From Clostridia bacterium (lineage in GTDB: Bacteria > Bacillota > Clostridia > UBA1381): a DNA stretch of 64,000 nucleotides. Under the pieces are notes generated by a model, which was not told where the DNA came from, made no database searches, and worked only from the letters and a program-made list of their open reading frames with translations. The first letter of the stretch is position 1, and every line of letters starts with the position of its first letter. This document shows, in pieces, positions 1-10,145 of the stretch. The stretch covers positions 33,039 to 97,038 of the forward strand of contig JAFQJD010000030.1 in assembly GCA_017415105.1 (NCBI GenBank), read 5' to 3'. Made by a program: the position numbers and the translations under genes.

Positions 1-8
1 AATTCAAA

Positions 9-806
9 ATGAAACTAAAGAAGCTTTTTGCATTAGCAATCGCGGCAGTAATGTCACTGTCAATCGCAGGCTGCGGACAGACCGCAGACAAGGACGATCT
101 GACATACATAAAGGACAACGGCAAGATGGTTATCGGATACACAGTTATAAATCCGCTTAACTATATTGACGACAAGGGTGATCTTGTTGGTTTTGAAACA
201 GAGTTTGCAAAAGAAGTATCAAAGAGACTTGGTGTAGACGCAGAATTCATAGAAATCAACTGGGACACAAAAGAGACAGAGCTTAACTCAAAGAACATTG
301 ACTGTATCTGGAACGGTATGACAATTACAGAAGAAAGAGCTGCTAATATGTCAATCTCAACACCGTATCTTGAGAACAGACAGGTACTTGTTGTAAGAGC
401 AGAGGATGCAGAGAAGTTCGGTGCAAGCCTTGAGGGTGCTACAGTAATCGCAGAAGCAGGTTCAGCAGGTGAGGAGCTTATGTCAGCAGACGAAATGTTT
501 GCAAAGGCTACTTGCACACCGGTCGCATCACAGGCAACAGCTCTTATGGACGTAGCAGCAGGCACATCAGATGTAGCTGTTATCGACTACGTAATGGCAG
601 GCGGTTCAGTAGGCGAGGGCACAGACTATGAGAACCTTGTAATCGTTGATAAGGACTTTGAGTCAGAGGAATACGGTATTGCGTTCAGAAAGGGCTCAAA
701 CGTAACTGCAGAGGTTAACAAGATTATAACAGAAATGATGCAGGACGGTGCTTTGATAGCAATCGCTGACAAATACGGTCTTGTAGACATACTTATAGCA
801 AAATAA
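9..806 (+). CDS. amino-acid ABC transporter substrate-binding lipoprotein
   Basis: Extracytoplasmic binding protein (SBP family 3) of a polar amino-acid importer. The N-terminus has a lysine-rich start, a hydrophobic stretch and a lipobox I-A-G-C with Cys22 as the predicted lipidated residue. The mature part has family features such as GYTVINPLNYID, VGFETEFAKEV, IDCIWNGMT and EYGIAFRKG. The 265-aa length is normal. A permease and an ATPase follow within 25 and 11 bases, giving a complete SBP-permease-ATPase operon. The start lies 8 bases from the window edge, so ribosome site and promoter are not visible. The exact amino acid carried cannot be told. Confidence 0.93.
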   Translation: MKLKKLFALAIAAVMSLSIAGCGQTADKDDLTYIKDNGKMVIGYTVINPLNYIDDKGDLVGFETEFAKEVSKRLGVDAEFIEINWDTKETELNSKNIDCIWNGMTITEERAANMSISTPYLENRQVLVVRAEDAEKFGASLEGATVIAEAGSAGEELMSADEMFAKATCTPVASQATALMDVAAGTSDVAVIDYVMAGGSVGEGTDYENLVIVDKDFESEEYGIAFRKGSNVTAEVNKIITEMMQDGALIAIADKYGLVDILIAK

Positions 807-830
807 TCATAAATTTCGGGAGCAATACAA

Positions 831-1466
831 ATGGAAAAATGGCAGTCATTATTTGACGGGTTTGGATTTAATTTGTTAATATTCTTTGGCACAATCATTG
901 CGGCTGTGCCGCTTGGACTTGTTATAACCTTTTGTACAATGTCCAGATTCAAGCCGTTATCGTATCTGTCAAAGCTGTTTGTGTGGATAATAAGAGGAAC
1001 ACCCCTGATGCTTCAGTTATTCGTGTTCCTTTATGGCCCCGGTTTACTTCTTGGTATTCCGATGAAATCACGACTTACTGCGGCGTTTATAGCGTTTATA
1101 ATAAACTATGCGGCATATTTCTCGGAAATATACCGTGGCGGAATAGAAAGCATTTCAAAGGGACAGTATGAAGCAGGGCAGGTTTTAGGCCTTACAAAGC
1201 GTCAGGTATTCTCAAAGATTGTGCTTTTCCAGGTCATAAAACGTATTGTACCGCCTATGGGCAATGAGATTATAACACTTGTTAAGGATACATCACTTGT
1301 ACGCATTATCGGTGTAGCCGAAATCATAATGAGTGCAGAGCGATTTTCGAAACAGGGCTTTATATGGCCGTTATTCTCAACGGGTCTGTTCTTCCTTGCA
1401 ATGTGCGGATTACTCACGCTTCTGTTTAATTACATTGAAAAGAAGCTTAACTATTATCACACATAA
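831..1466 (+). CDS. amino-acid ABC transporter permease
   Basis: Inner-membrane permease of the His/Glu/Gln family. The 211-aa protein has about five hydrophobic segments, the conserved RGTPLMLQL stretch at residues 55-63, and the cytoplasmic EAA loop (EAGQVLGLTKRQVF, about 114-127) that docks on the ATPase. The KDTSLV motif at 152-157 is also typical. It lies between the binding protein and the ATPase and probably works as a homodimer. Start ATG is preceded by a GGGAG-like site. Confidence 0.93.
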   Translation: MEKWQSLFDGFGFNLLIFFGTIIAAVPLGLVITFCTMSRFKPLSYLSKLFVWIIRGTPLMLQLFVFLYGPGLLLGIPMKSRLTAAFIAFIINYAAYFSEIYRGGIESISKGQYEAGQVLGLTKRQVFSKIVLFQVIKRIVPPMGNEIITLVKDTSLVRIIGVAEIIMSAERFSKQGFIWPLFSTGLFFLAMCGLLTLLFNYIEKKLNYYHT

Positions 1467-1477
1467 CGGAGGGTAAT

Positions 1478-2257
1478 ATGGCTATATTAGAGGTAAAGAA
1501 TATCTGTAAAAGCTTTGGCGATACAGAGGTTTTAAACGGCGTAAACTTTTCAATGGAGAAAAGTGAAATAATAGCAGTAATCGGCTCATCCGGAAGCGGG
1601 AAAACCACACTTCTGCGTTGTATAAACTTTCTTGAAACAGCGACAGAGGGTGAGATATGGGTTGACGGTGAGTGCATATTTGATGCTAAAGACAAGCGAA
1701 AGATAACAGCCGAGGAGATGCGTAAGCGTCAGCTTAATTTCGGGCTTGTGTTCCAGTCATTCAATCTGTTTCCGCAGTACAGTGTTCTTGAAAATGTAAC
1801 GCTTGCACCGAAATTGATGGCAAAGGAACGTCCTGACTATAAGACACACAAAAAGGAAATATTTGCTGAAATAGAAGAAAACGCAAAAGAGCTTCTTGAC
1901 CGGGTGGGATTGAGTGATAAACTTGGCAGCTATCCATGTGAGCTTTCGGGCGGACAGCAGCAGCGAGTATCAATTGCCCGTGCATTGGCATTAAATCCAA
2001 AGATTCTGTTCTTTGATGAGCCAACATCCGCACTTGACCCTGAAATAACAAACGAGATTTTAAAGGTTATAAAAGACCTTGCCAAAAAGCAGATTACAAT
2101 GATTATTGTAACGCACGAAATTGAGTTTGCAAGAAGTGTTGCGGACAGGATAATATTTATGAACGAGGGCGTTGTACTTGAAGACGGCACGCCGGACGAG
2201 GTTATAAATAACCCGAAAAACGAAAGAACGAAAGCGTTCTTGTCAAAAATGCTTTAA
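1478..2257 (+). CDS. amino-acid ABC transporter ATP-binding protein
   Basis: ATPase subunit (GlnQ/HisP type, 259 aa) powering the importer encoded just upstream. Walker A is GSSGSGKTT at 36-44, the signature is LSGGQQQR near 155, Walker B is ILFFDEP near 176 with the following TSALDP, and the switch histidine is in VTHEIEFA. It starts 11 bases after the permease stop behind a GGAGGGT site, and a hairpin terminator follows it, so it closes the operon. Confidence 0.95.
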   Translation: MAILEVKNICKSFGDTEVLNGVNFSMEKSEIIAVIGSSGSGKTTLLRCINFLETATEGEIWVDGECIFDAKDKRKITAEEMRKRQLNFGLVFQSFNLFPQYSVLENVTLAPKLMAKERPDYKTHKKEIFAEIEENAKELLDRVGLSDKLGSYPCELSGGQQQRVSIARALALNPKILFFDEPTSALDPEITNEILKVIKDLAKKQITMIIVTHEIEFARSVADRIIFMNEGVVLEDGTPDEVINNPKNERTKAFLSKML

Positions 2258-2265
2258 AAATCAAG

Positions 2266-2298
2266 AATAAGTACATCGTAATGGTGTACTTATTTTTA
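2266..2298 (+). terminator. intrinsic terminator after amino-acid ABC operon
   Basis: Perfect 10-bp stem (aataagtaca / tgtacttatt) with a 9-nt loop, followed by a T-rich tail. Confidence 0.8.
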
Positions 2299-2310
2299 TA
2301 CCGAAAATGC

Positions 2311-2339
2311 TTGCATTTAGTTGCAGGCTATGGTAAAAT
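2311..2339 (+). promoter_or_regulatory. promoter for Dabb gene and polC
   Basis: TTGCAT, 17-bp spacer, TAAAAT preceded by TGG. It starts 12 bases past the upstream terminator and 30 bases before the Dabb start codon. Confidence 0.65.
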
Positions 2340-2369
2340 TATAGATATAAAGTAAAAGGAGAAAAAGAA

Positions 2370-2672
2370 ATGGTAAAACACGTAATTTTATGGAATCTCA
2401 AGGATGAGTTTTCGCAGGCAGAAAAAGAAGAAATAAAGAAAAATATAAAGGCAGGCATCGAGAGCCTTAACGGTAAAATCCCCGGTCTTATAGACATAAA
2501 GGTATATACAACAGGTCTTGCATCATCAAGTGCAGATTTGATGCTTGATTCAACCCTTGAGAGTGAGGAAGCACTTAAGAACTATGCAGTGCATCCAGAC
2601 CACGTAGAGGTAGCAAATACAATGGTAAGACCGTTTACGGCAAAGAGAAGCTGTCTTGATTTTGAAATCTGA
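2370..2672 (+). CDS. Dabb (stress-responsive alpha/beta-barrel) domain protein
   Basis: Small 100-aa protein matching the Dabb family, dimeric ferredoxin-like barrels of mostly unknown role. The opening VKHVILWNLKDE, the central IPGLIDIKVYTTG and the later YAVHPDHVEVANTMVRP are typical of the family. It has its own promoter and an AAAAGGAG site about 7 bases before the ATG. polC begins 19 bases after its stop and is probably cotranscribed. No catalytic role can be assigned. Confidence 0.85.
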   Translation: MVKHVILWNLKDEFSQAEKEEIKKNIKAGIESLNGKIPGLIDIKVYTTGLASSSADLMLDSTLESEEALKNYAVHPDHVEVANTMVRPFTAKRSCLDFEI

Positions 2673-2691
2673 TAAATAAGAGGTACGGGAA

Positions 2692-5600
2692 ATGATTGAG
2701 TTCAGCACAGTTTTCGGCGTAAGCGGAAACGGCAGTGTCGACAGATTGAATATCACAAATCTCGTTGTTTCCAAGTCTCAGAAAAAGATACGGGTTGAGG
2801 TTGCAAACGATTTAACAGACGTAATAAGAAACCTTGCATTAAATCAGATAAAGAGCTTTACCGGCAATGCCGATATAGAGCTCGTAACTGACCCGAAATA
2901 TAAAAAAGAGACAATGAACGTAATGGTATATAAGCTTGCACCGGAGAAGTCTGTAACAGACTCCAGCCCCGAAATAATTGGCAGGGCAACGGCAGAGGAT
3001 ATGCTTATAGGCAGACCTATACGTGACAGTGAGATTGCGTCAATCGCATCAATAAACGAAAACTCGGGCAGAGTAACAGTGTCCGGGCGTATTTTTGATG
3101 CAGACGAGCGTGAAATCAAGACTAAAGCCGGCAAGGAAATGCATATAGTGACATTTGATTTGACCGACTCGAACTCTGCCATAACCGTAAAGCTTTTTGT
3201 AAATAAAGGCGAGGATGATGCAAAATTCAACAATCTGTTCCCGCCGATAAAGAAATCGCTCAAAAAGGGTGGCTTGTACGTTGTTTGCCGTGGTAATGTC
3301 AAATTTGACGATTATGCCAAAGAAGAAGTACTTTTTGCAAACGACGTGGCGGTAATTCCGTCACCGCCCGTAAGGCAGGATAATGCCGAGGTTAAACGTG
3401 TTGAACTTCATATGCATACGCAGATGTCGCAGATGGACGCGGTGAATTCTGCGGGTGAGCTCATCGACCGTGCGGTATATTGGGGACACAAAGCAATCGC
3501 ACTCACTGATCACGGTGTTGTTCAGGCCTACCCCGATGCAATGCACGCATCTGACAATAACCAAAAAATAAAGGTAATATACGGTGTTGAGGGCTATCTC
3601 GTTGACGACACTAAGAAGATTGTTTATGACATTACTGACGAAACAGTTGATTCACCGTTTGTAGTATTTGATATAGAGTCAACCGGACTTGATAAGAATA
3701 AGTGCAAGGTAATTGAAATCGGAGCTGTAAAGGTAGCAAACGGCAAGATAGTTAACCGTTGGTCGACTTTTGTAAACCCGGGCGTAAAGATACCGAAAAA
3801 AATAACCGATTTAACATCAATAACCGATTCTATGGTAAAGGATGCCCAAACCTTTGCGGAACAGATAGACGGATTTCTTGAGTTCTGTAAGGGCTCGGTT
3901 ATGGTTGCACATAATGCCAACTTCGATATGGGCTTTATGAAAACAGAGGCGAAAAACTGCGGACGTAGCTTTGATTTGCCGTATCTTGACACAATGGTAC
4001 TTGCACGGTGTATGTATAAGGAGCTCCCGAACCACCGCCTTGATACTTTGTGCAAGCACCTCGGCGTAATCAACGCACATCACCACAGAGCCGTTGACGA
4101 TGCCGAAGCAACCGCACAGGCGTTTGTAAAAATGCTTGATGAGCTCAAACAGAACGAAAAATACGAGCTTAAAACATTTAACAGAGAATTTGATATACGT
4201 ACAGCCTCCTCAAAAACAAAGGCGTTTCATATAATACTCCTTGCGAAGAATGAGACAGGTGTGCGTAACATATATGAGATGGTGTCGCAGTCGCATCTGA
4301 AATATTTTATGCGAACACCGAGAATACCAAAATCGTTGCTTGAAGAAAAACGTGACGGACTGATTATAGGCTCTGCGTGTGAGGCAGGCGAGCTTATAAC
4401 TGCAATGGTTGAGGGTGCAGATGACGAATCACTTTGCCAGATAGCTGAATTTTATGACTATCTTGAAATTCAGCCCATCGGAAACAATGCTTATATGAAA
4501 GTAAGCGACAGACACCCACATATAAATACAGACGAAGACTTAATGGATATAAACCGCCACGTTGTAAAGATAGGCGAGATGTTAAATAAACCTGTCTGTG
4601 CGACGTGTGACGTGCATTTTCTTGACCCCGAGGGTGCAGAGTACAGAAAGATACTTATGCATTATAAGGGCTTTAAGGATGCCGATAATCAGGCACCGTT
4701 GTATTTAAGAACAACAAATGAGATGCTTGAGGAGTTCTCATATCTTGGCAAGGAAAAGGCATACGAGGTGGTTGTTGAAAACACCAATATGATTGCTGAT
4801 ATGATAGGTGATGTTCGTCCGATACCAAAAAAGAAATGTCCGCCGGTTGTAGACGGGGCAGAGGACGGTATAAGAAACGACTCATTAAGACGTGCTGAGG
4901 AAATATACGGCTCGCCCTTGCCTGAGAAGGTACAGAAACGGCTTGACAAGGAGCTTAACTCTATTATAACAAACGGTTTTGCCGTTATGTACAGAATTGC
5001 ACAGGAGCTTGTAAGAAAGTCACTCAGTGACGGCTACCTTGTAGGCTCAAGAGGCTCTGTCGGCTCGTCATTTGTGGCATATCTTTCGGACATAACCGAG
5101 GTTAACTCACTTCCGGCACACTATATCTGCCCGAACTGTAAAAACGTAGAGTTCCACGAAAGTGATATAGGTCTTTCGGGCTGTGATATGCCTGATAAGG
5201 TCTGCCCGAAATGCGGAACGCAGTTTATTAAGGACGGACACGATATTCCGTTTGAAACATTCCTTGGCTTTAAGGGCAATAAAGAGCCTGATATCGACCT
5301 TAATTTCTCAGGTGACTATCAGCCGACAATTCACAAATACACCGAAACATTCTTCGGCGAGGGTTTTGTATTCCGTGCAGGAACGATAGGTACAGTCGCT
5401 GAAAAAACGGCGTTTGGCTATGTTAAAAAGTATTGTGAGGAAAAGGGCGTTACGATGCGTAACGCACAAATGAAACGTCTTGCAAAGGGCTGTGAGGGCG
5501 TTAAACGTACATCAGGTCAGCACCCGGGCGGTATTATAGTTGTACCATATACAAATAATATTCACGAATTCTGTCCGGTACAGCATCCGGCAGACGATAC

Positions 5601-6726
5601 AAACTCGACAATATTTACAACGCATTTCGATTACCATTCAATAGACGAAAATCTTCTTAAGCTCGACGAGCTTGGTCACGATGACCCGACGGTAATAAGA
5701 ATGCTTGAGGATTTAACGGGAGTCGATGCGAAAACGATACCGCTTGATGACCCCGAAACAATGAGTTTGTTTACATCGAATAAGGCATTAAAGCTTATTG
5801 ACGGTAAGGATATAGGAACACCGCTCGGAACATACGGCGTACCGGAGTTTGGTACAAAGTTTGTCCGTCAGATGCTTCTGGATACAAAGCCGACTACATT
5901 CTCCGAGCTTGCCAGAATTTCAGGTCTTTCGCACGGAACGGACGTGTGGCTCGGAAACGCACAGGACCTTATCCGTGACGGTTATTGTGACCTTTCACAC
6001 TCTATTTGTGCACGAGACGATATTATGATTTATCTTATAGCGTCGGGAGTTGAGGAGGAGCACTCATTCAAGATAATGGAGAGTGTCCGAAAGGGTAAAG
6101 GACTTAAACCCGAGGACGAGGCGGCAATGCGTGCAGCAAACGTGCCGGAATGGTATATTGATTCGTGTAAAAAAATCAAGTACATGTTCCCAAAAGCACA
6201 CGCCGTTGCATACGTAATGATGGGCTTCAGAGTTGCGTGGTTTAAGGTACATCACCCCGAGGCTTACTATGCGGCGTATTTTACGGTACGTGCAGACGAT
6301 TTTGATACATCAACAATGGCATCAGGCGAGGCGGTTGCACGTGAGGCGTTAGAGGACATAAACCGCCGTAAAAAGGACGGCACAGCTGCACCCAAGGATG
6401 ATTCACTTATCCCTATACTTGAGCTTTCGATTGAGATGTATTGCCGTGGCTATAAGTTTACAAAGGTAGATTTATATAAATCCGATGCGACAAAGTTCAT
6501 AATAACCCCTGACGGACTTTTGCCACCGCTTAATGCACTTCCGGGACTTGGCGAGAATGCGGCAAAAGCGATAATGGCAGAGCGTGAAAAAGGCGAGTTC
6601 AAGAATGTTGAGGATTTAAGACTGCGTACAGGCTCAACCAAAAGTGTAATAGAAATACTTGAGCAAAACGGTTGTTTTGAGGGAATGAGCGAAAGTAATC
6701 AGGTAAGCCTGTTCGAATTGGCGTAA
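2692..6726 (+). CDS. polC: DNA polymerase III alpha subunit, Gram-positive PolC type
   Basis: Replicative polymerase with built-in proofreading. Domain order seen: a short N-terminal region and OB fold (about 100-225), PHP domain starting at HMHTQMSQMDA (about 240), the DnaQ-like 3'-5' exonuclease inserted in PHP (FDIESTGLD, near 325; later HNANFDMGFM), zinc-binding segment with two CPxC pairs (about 812-840), and the polymerase active-site motif PDIDLNFSG near 866. At 1344 aa it is somewhat shorter than the roughly 1440 aa of Bacillus PolC, the loss being at the N-terminus. The presence of PolC places the organism in Firmicutes or a close relative. Confidence 0.96.
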   Translation: MIEFSTVFGVSGNGSVDRLNITNLVVSKSQKKIRVEVANDLTDVIRNLALNQIKSFTGNADIELVTDPKYKKETMNVMVYKLAPEKSVTDSSPEIIGRATAEDMLIGRPIRDSEIASIASINENSGRVTVSGRIFDADEREIKTKAGKEMHIVTFDLTDSNSAITVKLFVNKGEDDAKFNNLFPPIKKSLKKGGLYVVCRGNVKFDDYAKEEVLFANDVAVIPSPPVRQDNAEVKRVELHMHTQMSQMDAVNSAGELIDRAVYWGHKAIALTDHGVVQAYPDAMHASDNNQKIKVIYGVEGYLVDDTKKIVYDITDETVDSPFVVFDIESTGLDKNKCKVIEIGAVKVANGKIVNRWSTFVNPGVKIPKKITDLTSITDSMVKDAQTFAEQIDGFLEFCKGSVMVAHNANFDMGFMKTEAKNCGRSFDLPYLDTMVLARCMYKELPNHRLDTLCKHLGVINAHHHRAVDDAEATAQAFVKMLDELKQNEKYELKTFNREFDIRTASSKTKAFHIILLAKNETGVRNIYEMVSQSHLKYFMRTPRIPKSLLEEKRDGLIIGSACEAGELITAMVEGADDESLCQIAEFYDYLEIQPIGNNAYMKVSDRHPHINTDEDLMDINRHVVKIGEMLNKPVCATCDVHFLDPEGAEYRKILMHYKGFKDADNQAPLYLRTTNEMLEEFSYLGKEKAYEVVVENTNMIADMIGDVRPIPKKKCPPVVDGAEDGIRNDSLRRAEEIYGSPLPEKVQKRLDKELNSIITNGFAVMYRIAQELVRKSLSDGYLVGSRGSVGSSFVAYLSDITEVNSLPAHYICPNCKNVEFHESDIGLSGCDMPDKVCPKCGTQFIKDGHDIPFETFLGFKGNKEPDIDLNFSGDYQPTIHKYTETFFGEGFVFRAGTIGTVAEKTAFGYVKKYCEEKGVTMRNAQMKRLAKGCEGVKRTSGQHPGGIIVVPYTNNIHEFCPVQHPADDTNSTIFTTHFDYHSIDENLLKLDELGHDDPTVIRMLEDLTGVDAKTIPLDDPETMSLFTSNKALKLIDGKDIGTPLGTYGVPEFGTKFVRQMLLDTKPTTFSELARISGLSHGTDVWLGNAQDLIRDGYCDLSHSICARDDIMIYLIASGVEEEHSFKIMESVRKGKGLKPEDEAAMRAANVPEWYIDSCKKIKYMFPKAHAVAYVMMGFRVAWFKVHHPEAYYAAYFTVRADDFDTSTMASGEAVAREALEDINRRKKDGTAAPKDDSLIPILELSIEMYCRGYKFTKVDLYKSDATKFIITPDGLLPPLNALPGLGENAAKAIMAEREKGEFKNVEDLRLRTGSTKSVIEILEQNGCFEGMSESNQVSLFELA

Positions 6727-6731
6727 AACAC

Positions 6732-6760
6732 TTGACATACTCGTGTTTTAATGGTAAAAT
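6732..6760 (+). promoter_or_regulatory. promoter for tyrS
   Basis: Consensus TTGACA, 17-bp spacer, TAAAAT preceded by TGG. The leader to the ATG is only about 30 nt, too short for a T-box. Confidence 0.75.
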
Positions 6761-6795
6761 AAGGATTAGTTTTAGATGAAAGGATTCACACAGAG

Positions 6796-8022
6796 ATGGA
6801 ATTAACAGGAAATGTTTTTGACGTGTTAAAGGAGCGTGGACTTATCGCTCAGTGTACACACGAGAACGAAATAAGAGAACTTTTAGGTAAGGAAAAGGTA
6901 ACTTTCTATATAGGCTTTGACCCGACTGCAGATTCTTTGCACGTAGGTCACTTCTTACAGATGGTTGTAATGCGTCATATGCAGATGCACGGACACCGTC
7001 CGATCGCATTAGTTGGCGGCGGTACAGGTATGGTAGGCGACCCGTCAGGCAGAACTGATATGCGTCAGATGATGACACCTGAGGTTATTGACCATAACTG
7101 CGAGTGCTTCAAGAAACAGCTTTCAAGTGTCGTTGATTTCTCGGACGGTAAGGCTATAATGGTAAATAACGCAGACTGGCTTTTAAAGCTCAACTATGTA
7201 GAGTTCTTGCGTGATATCGGTGCTTGCTTCTCGGTTAACCAGATGCTTACAGCAGAATGTTTCAAGCAAAGACTGGAAAAGGGCTTGTCATTCCTTGAGT
7301 TCAACTATATGCTTATGCAGTCATATGACTTCTTGATGCTCAGCCGTAAGTACGACTGTAAGCTTGAGCTTGGCGGTGACGACCAGTGGAGTAACATCCT
7401 TGGAGGTCTTGACCTTTGCCGTAGAAAGGACTCAAAGCAGGTTTACGGTATGACATTCACACTCCTTACAAACAGTGAGGGTAAGAAGATGGGTAAGACA
7501 CAGTCAGGTGCTGTATGGCTTGACCCGAAAAAGACTACACCGTACGATTTCTATCAGTACTGGGTAAACGTAGGCGATGACGATGTTATTAAGTGCTTAA
7601 AGCTTCTCACATTTGTTCCGATGGACGAAATCCGTGAAATGGAAAAGTGGGAGGGTGCAGAGCTTAATAAGGCAAAGCGTATTCTTGCATATGAGGTAAC
7701 AAAGCTTGTACATGGCGAGGAAGAAGCCAACAAGGTAAAGGCTGCAGCAGAAGCTGTATTTGCAGGCGGCGGAGTATCAGCAGATATGCCGACAACAGTA
7801 ATCGCTGATGTAGTAGGAAAGGGCGTACTTGATGTATTAGTTGCAACAGGTCTTGTTCAGTCAAAGGGCGAGGCGAGACGTATAGTTCAGCAGAACGGTC
7901 TTTCAATAAACGATGCAAAGTACACTGACGTAAACGGAACAATAACCGCAGATATGCTTACCGATGACGGTATCATAATCAAAAAGGGTAAAAAGGTATT
8001 CCACAGAATAGTGACTGAATAA
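6796..8022 (+). CDS. tyrS: tyrosyl-tRNA synthetase
   Basis: Class I aminoacyl-tRNA synthetase charging tRNA-Tyr (408 aa, normal length). The HIGH-type motif appears as HVGH near residue 49, after FDPTADSL. The KMSKS-type loop is KKMGKTQSG near 230. The tyrosine site region ([17 protein letters not shown]) is present, and the C-terminal about 65 residues form an S4 RNA-binding domain ([16 protein letters not shown]). The gene has its own promoter and a downstream hairpin terminator, so it is monocistronic. Confidence 0.96.
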   Translation: MELTGNVFDVLKERGLIAQCTHENEIRELLGKEKVTFYIGFDPTADSLHVGHFLQMVVMRHMQMHGHRPIALVGGGTGMVGDPSGRTDMRQMMTPEVIDHNCECFKKQLSSVVDFSDGKAIMVNNADWLLKLNYVEFLRDIGACFSVNQMLTAECFKQRLEKGLSFLEFNYMLMQSYDFLMLSRKYDCKLELGGDDQWSNILGGLDLCRRKDSKQVYGMTFTLLTNSEGKKMGKTQSGAVWLDPKKTTPYDFYQYWVNVGDDDVIKCLKLLTFVPMDEIREMEKWEGAELNKAKRILAYEVTKLVHGEEEANKVKAAAEAVFAGGGVSADMPTTVIADVVGKGVLDVLVATGLVQSKGEARRIVQQNGLSINDAKYTDVNGTITADMLTDDGIIIKKGKKVFHRIVTE

Positions 8023-8028
8023 AAAGAA

Positions 8029-8066
8029 AATAGCGACACAGATAAATGTGTCGCTATTCAATTTGT
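8029..8066 (+). terminator. intrinsic terminator after tyrS
   Basis: 12-bp perfect stem (aatagcgacaca / tgtgtcgctatt, 8029-8040 and 8047-8058), 6-nt loop, then a moderately T-rich tail. Confidence 0.7.
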
Positions 8067-8094
8067 CTTAGTAACACAAAAGGAGAACACGAAA

Positions 8095-8587
8095 ATGTTA
8101 AAGAATACAGTTATTTTAGGAGACAGTTATTCTACCTTTACGGGATATATTCCTGAAGACCACGGTACTTATTACGATCCTGCCGGACCGTGGTATGTAA
8201 CAGGCGAAGGAGAGGAAAGAATGGATTGTGATGTGCTTAAGGTGGAAGAGACCTGGTGGTACAATTTTATGCAGGAACACGCCAATCTGCTTTTGAACAG
8301 TAGCTGGTCTGGAACGACAATATGTAACACCGGTTATAACGGATGTGACAACAGTAAATGTTCTTTTGTGGCAAGATTTGAAAAGCTTGTTAATGAAGGC
8401 TTTTTCAAGAAAAACAGAGTTGATACTTTTATCCTTTTTGGCGGAACAAACGACAGCTGGTCAGATGCACCACTTGGCGAGCCGATTGAGTCGGGCTGGA
8501 CAAAAGAGGATTTGTATAACGCATTACCGGCGTTCACATACCTTATCCACTTAATAAAAACAAACCTTACCGATACAAAAATCTATT
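8095..8587 (+). pseudogene. SGNH/GDSL hydrolase, 5' part (split by IS)
   Basis: N-terminal 164 codons of an SGNH-family esterase/lipase-like hydrolase. Block I is GDSYS with the nucleophile Ser11, and block III is GGTND near residue 116. The reading frame then runs into the left end of an IS1595-type element and stops at 8602-8604 inside its terminal repeat, adding only SLCTR-like residues. The catalytic His lies in the 3' part beyond the IS (10918-11102). Deleting the IS plus one 8-bp target copy restores an uninterrupted frame of about 225 aa, so the insertion looks recent. The truncated product lacks the catalytic histidine and is probably inactive. Substrate unknown. Confidence 0.88.
8580..8587. 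repeat. 8-bp target-site duplication, left copy
   Basis: aatctatt, repeated exactly at 10910-10917 on the other side of the IS. The 8-bp size is what IS1595-family transposition produces. Confidence 0.9.
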
Positions 8588-8612
8588 CTCTCTGTACGAG
8601 ATAAGTATTGAT
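8588..8612. repeat. left terminal inverted repeat of IS1595-type element
   Basis: 25 bp beginning ctctctgtacgagata, a perfect inverted match to 10885-10909. It supplies the in-frame stop that ends the truncated SGNH fragment. Confidence 0.92.
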
Positions 8613-8716
8613 GACAAAAAAATATACAATTAAACAAATATTTATACATATATAGAATTATCAGCGACATAAAAAAATAGCTTACCTTATAGAAACAATT
8701 TTGTGGAGGGTATGCT

Positions 8717-10033
8717 ATGGCTGATTTTAATTCTAATTTCAAAGATATTCAACAACAAATCTTTTTTGCTAACTTGACAGACCAAGAGGTTCAAGAGTTA
8801 ATGGATATTCTGCAAACAAAGATAAATACAAAATCTAAATTAACAAAGGAAGAAAAGGTATTTTTTCAATGTTGCAGAGAGCATAGAAGTTATGCTAACA
8901 ATAAAGAGTTAGATATTGTTGTTTGTCCTCATTGTGGTTCTACTGAAACTTCAAAGAATGGCAGAAGAAATAATAGGCAGAGATACTTATGCAAGGGCTG
9001 TAATAAGACTTTTGGTGATACCAATGGCACAGTTCTCTTTCATTCAAAATTGTCTATCAACAAGTGGATTGAGTTTATCAAAATGACTTTGCAAGGTGAG
9101 AGTTGCCGTTGCATAGCAATAAATCTTGGTATCAACAAAGAGACTGTTCTGCACAATAGATACAGAATATGTGCTGTACTCAATCAACTTGTCAGCAATC
9201 AAGACGATTTCAAAAGTCTTGCAGAGAGTGATGAATATTACTACCCATTGTCTTTCAAGGATGTAAAAGACCCTATGTTTTTCTTGGGTAAACTTGGCAG
9301 AATGCCATATACTCATAGAAACTCTGATGATAAACTTATCTATGTTGAGAAACAAGGCTTTGACAGTCAGTTTTTGGATAACCTCAAGACGAATACAAGC
9401 ATAGTTAAAGGTGAGTTGCTTGGCTATGTTGATAAAAAGGATTTAAAATCACAAGAAAAGTTTTCAAATGCCATCAATGGTATGGATACAGAGAAAATCA
9501 TTCAGGTTCTAAATACATTAAATGAACAACAGAAGAAAAAGAGAGGTATCAGCAATCAGCAAGTATGTTGTCTGTCTTGTGTAGATAGAAGTAAAAATCA
9601 TTTCTTGAAAACTGTTTGTGTAGGCAGATTGTGGGCAAGTCATATTGAAAATACACTTTTACCACATTTCTCAGAAGATACTGTTTTGATTACTGACAGC
9701 CACAGAGCATACAAGACAGTAGCCAACAAGCATAAAATAGCATTAAAGCAAATACCAAGTGGAAAACATACAAGTGGCGGATATAATCTTGGACACATAA
9801 ATGGCTACCACCACAACATTAGTGATTTTATGTATCTGTATCATGGTGTATCTTCCAAGTTCCTTGACTACTACTTGTCGCTGTTCTATTGGAAAGAGAA
9901 GAACAAAGACAAATCTTATCTTGAACAAGCCTATGACATTATCACCTTGTTATCAAATCAGGCTAACAAAATACCACTTCACAAGTTCAAGTATAAACCT
10001 ATTACATTTGACCTAAAAGGCATTTTAGGTTAA
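8717..10033 (+). CDS. IS1595-family (ISXO2-like) transposase
   Basis: DDE-type transposase of 438 aa. A zinc ribbon (C70-P-H-C73 ... C92-K-G-C95) is followed by a helix-turn-helix-like segment, then the ISXO2-like catalytic domain with acidic residues in CVDRS (near 290) and ITDSHRAY (near 325). The segment NGYHHNIS (near 362), followed by HGVSSKFLDYYLSLF, matches the family's C-terminal N-x-H and GV-x2-K-x-L-x2-YL pattern. A GGAGGG site lies 6 bases before the ATG. An ATG at 8712 is out of frame. No frameshift is seen, so the enzyme may be functional. Confidence 0.9.
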   Translation: MADFNSNFKDIQQQIFFANLTDQEVQELMDILQTKINTKSKLTKEEKVFFQCCREHRSYANNKELDIVVCPHCGSTETSKNGRRNNRQRYLCKGCNKTFGDTNGTVLFHSKLSINKWIEFIKMTLQGESCRCIAINLGINKETVLHNRYRICAVLNQLVSNQDDFKSLAESDEYYYPLSFKDVKDPMFFLGKLGRMPYTHRNSDDKLIYVEKQGFDSQFLDNLKTNTSIVKGELLGYVDKKDLKSQEKFSNAINGMDTEKIIQVLNTLNEQQKKKRGISNQQVCCLSCVDRSKNHFLKTVCVGRLWASHIENTLLPHFSEDTVLITDSHRAYKTVANKHKIALKQIPSGKHTSGGYNLGHINGYHHNISDFMYLYHGVSSKFLDYYLSLFYWKEKNKDKSYLEQAYDIITLLSNQANKIPLHKFKYKPITFDLKGILG

Positions 10034-10059
10034 TTGTTGTGCTTTTTTATTCATGGTAG

Positions 10060-10088
10060 TAGACAAATGACCCATTTTATGGTATAAT
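10060..10088 (+). promoter_or_regulatory. promoter of IS cargo gene
   Basis: TAGACA, 17-bp spacer, perfect TATAAT with an extended TGG just before it. It starts 26 bases after the transposase stop and gives the cargo gene its own transcription. Confidence 0.7.
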
Positions 10089-10145
10089 ATAAATGGCAAA
10101 ACTCAAAAATAAGTAAATTTCATTTTTATTAAGGAGTGTGATTAT

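Noticed and set aside
6761..6795. T-box or other tRNA-sensing leader before tyrS
   Set aside because: Only about 30 nt lie between the -10 box and the ATG, too short for a T-box.
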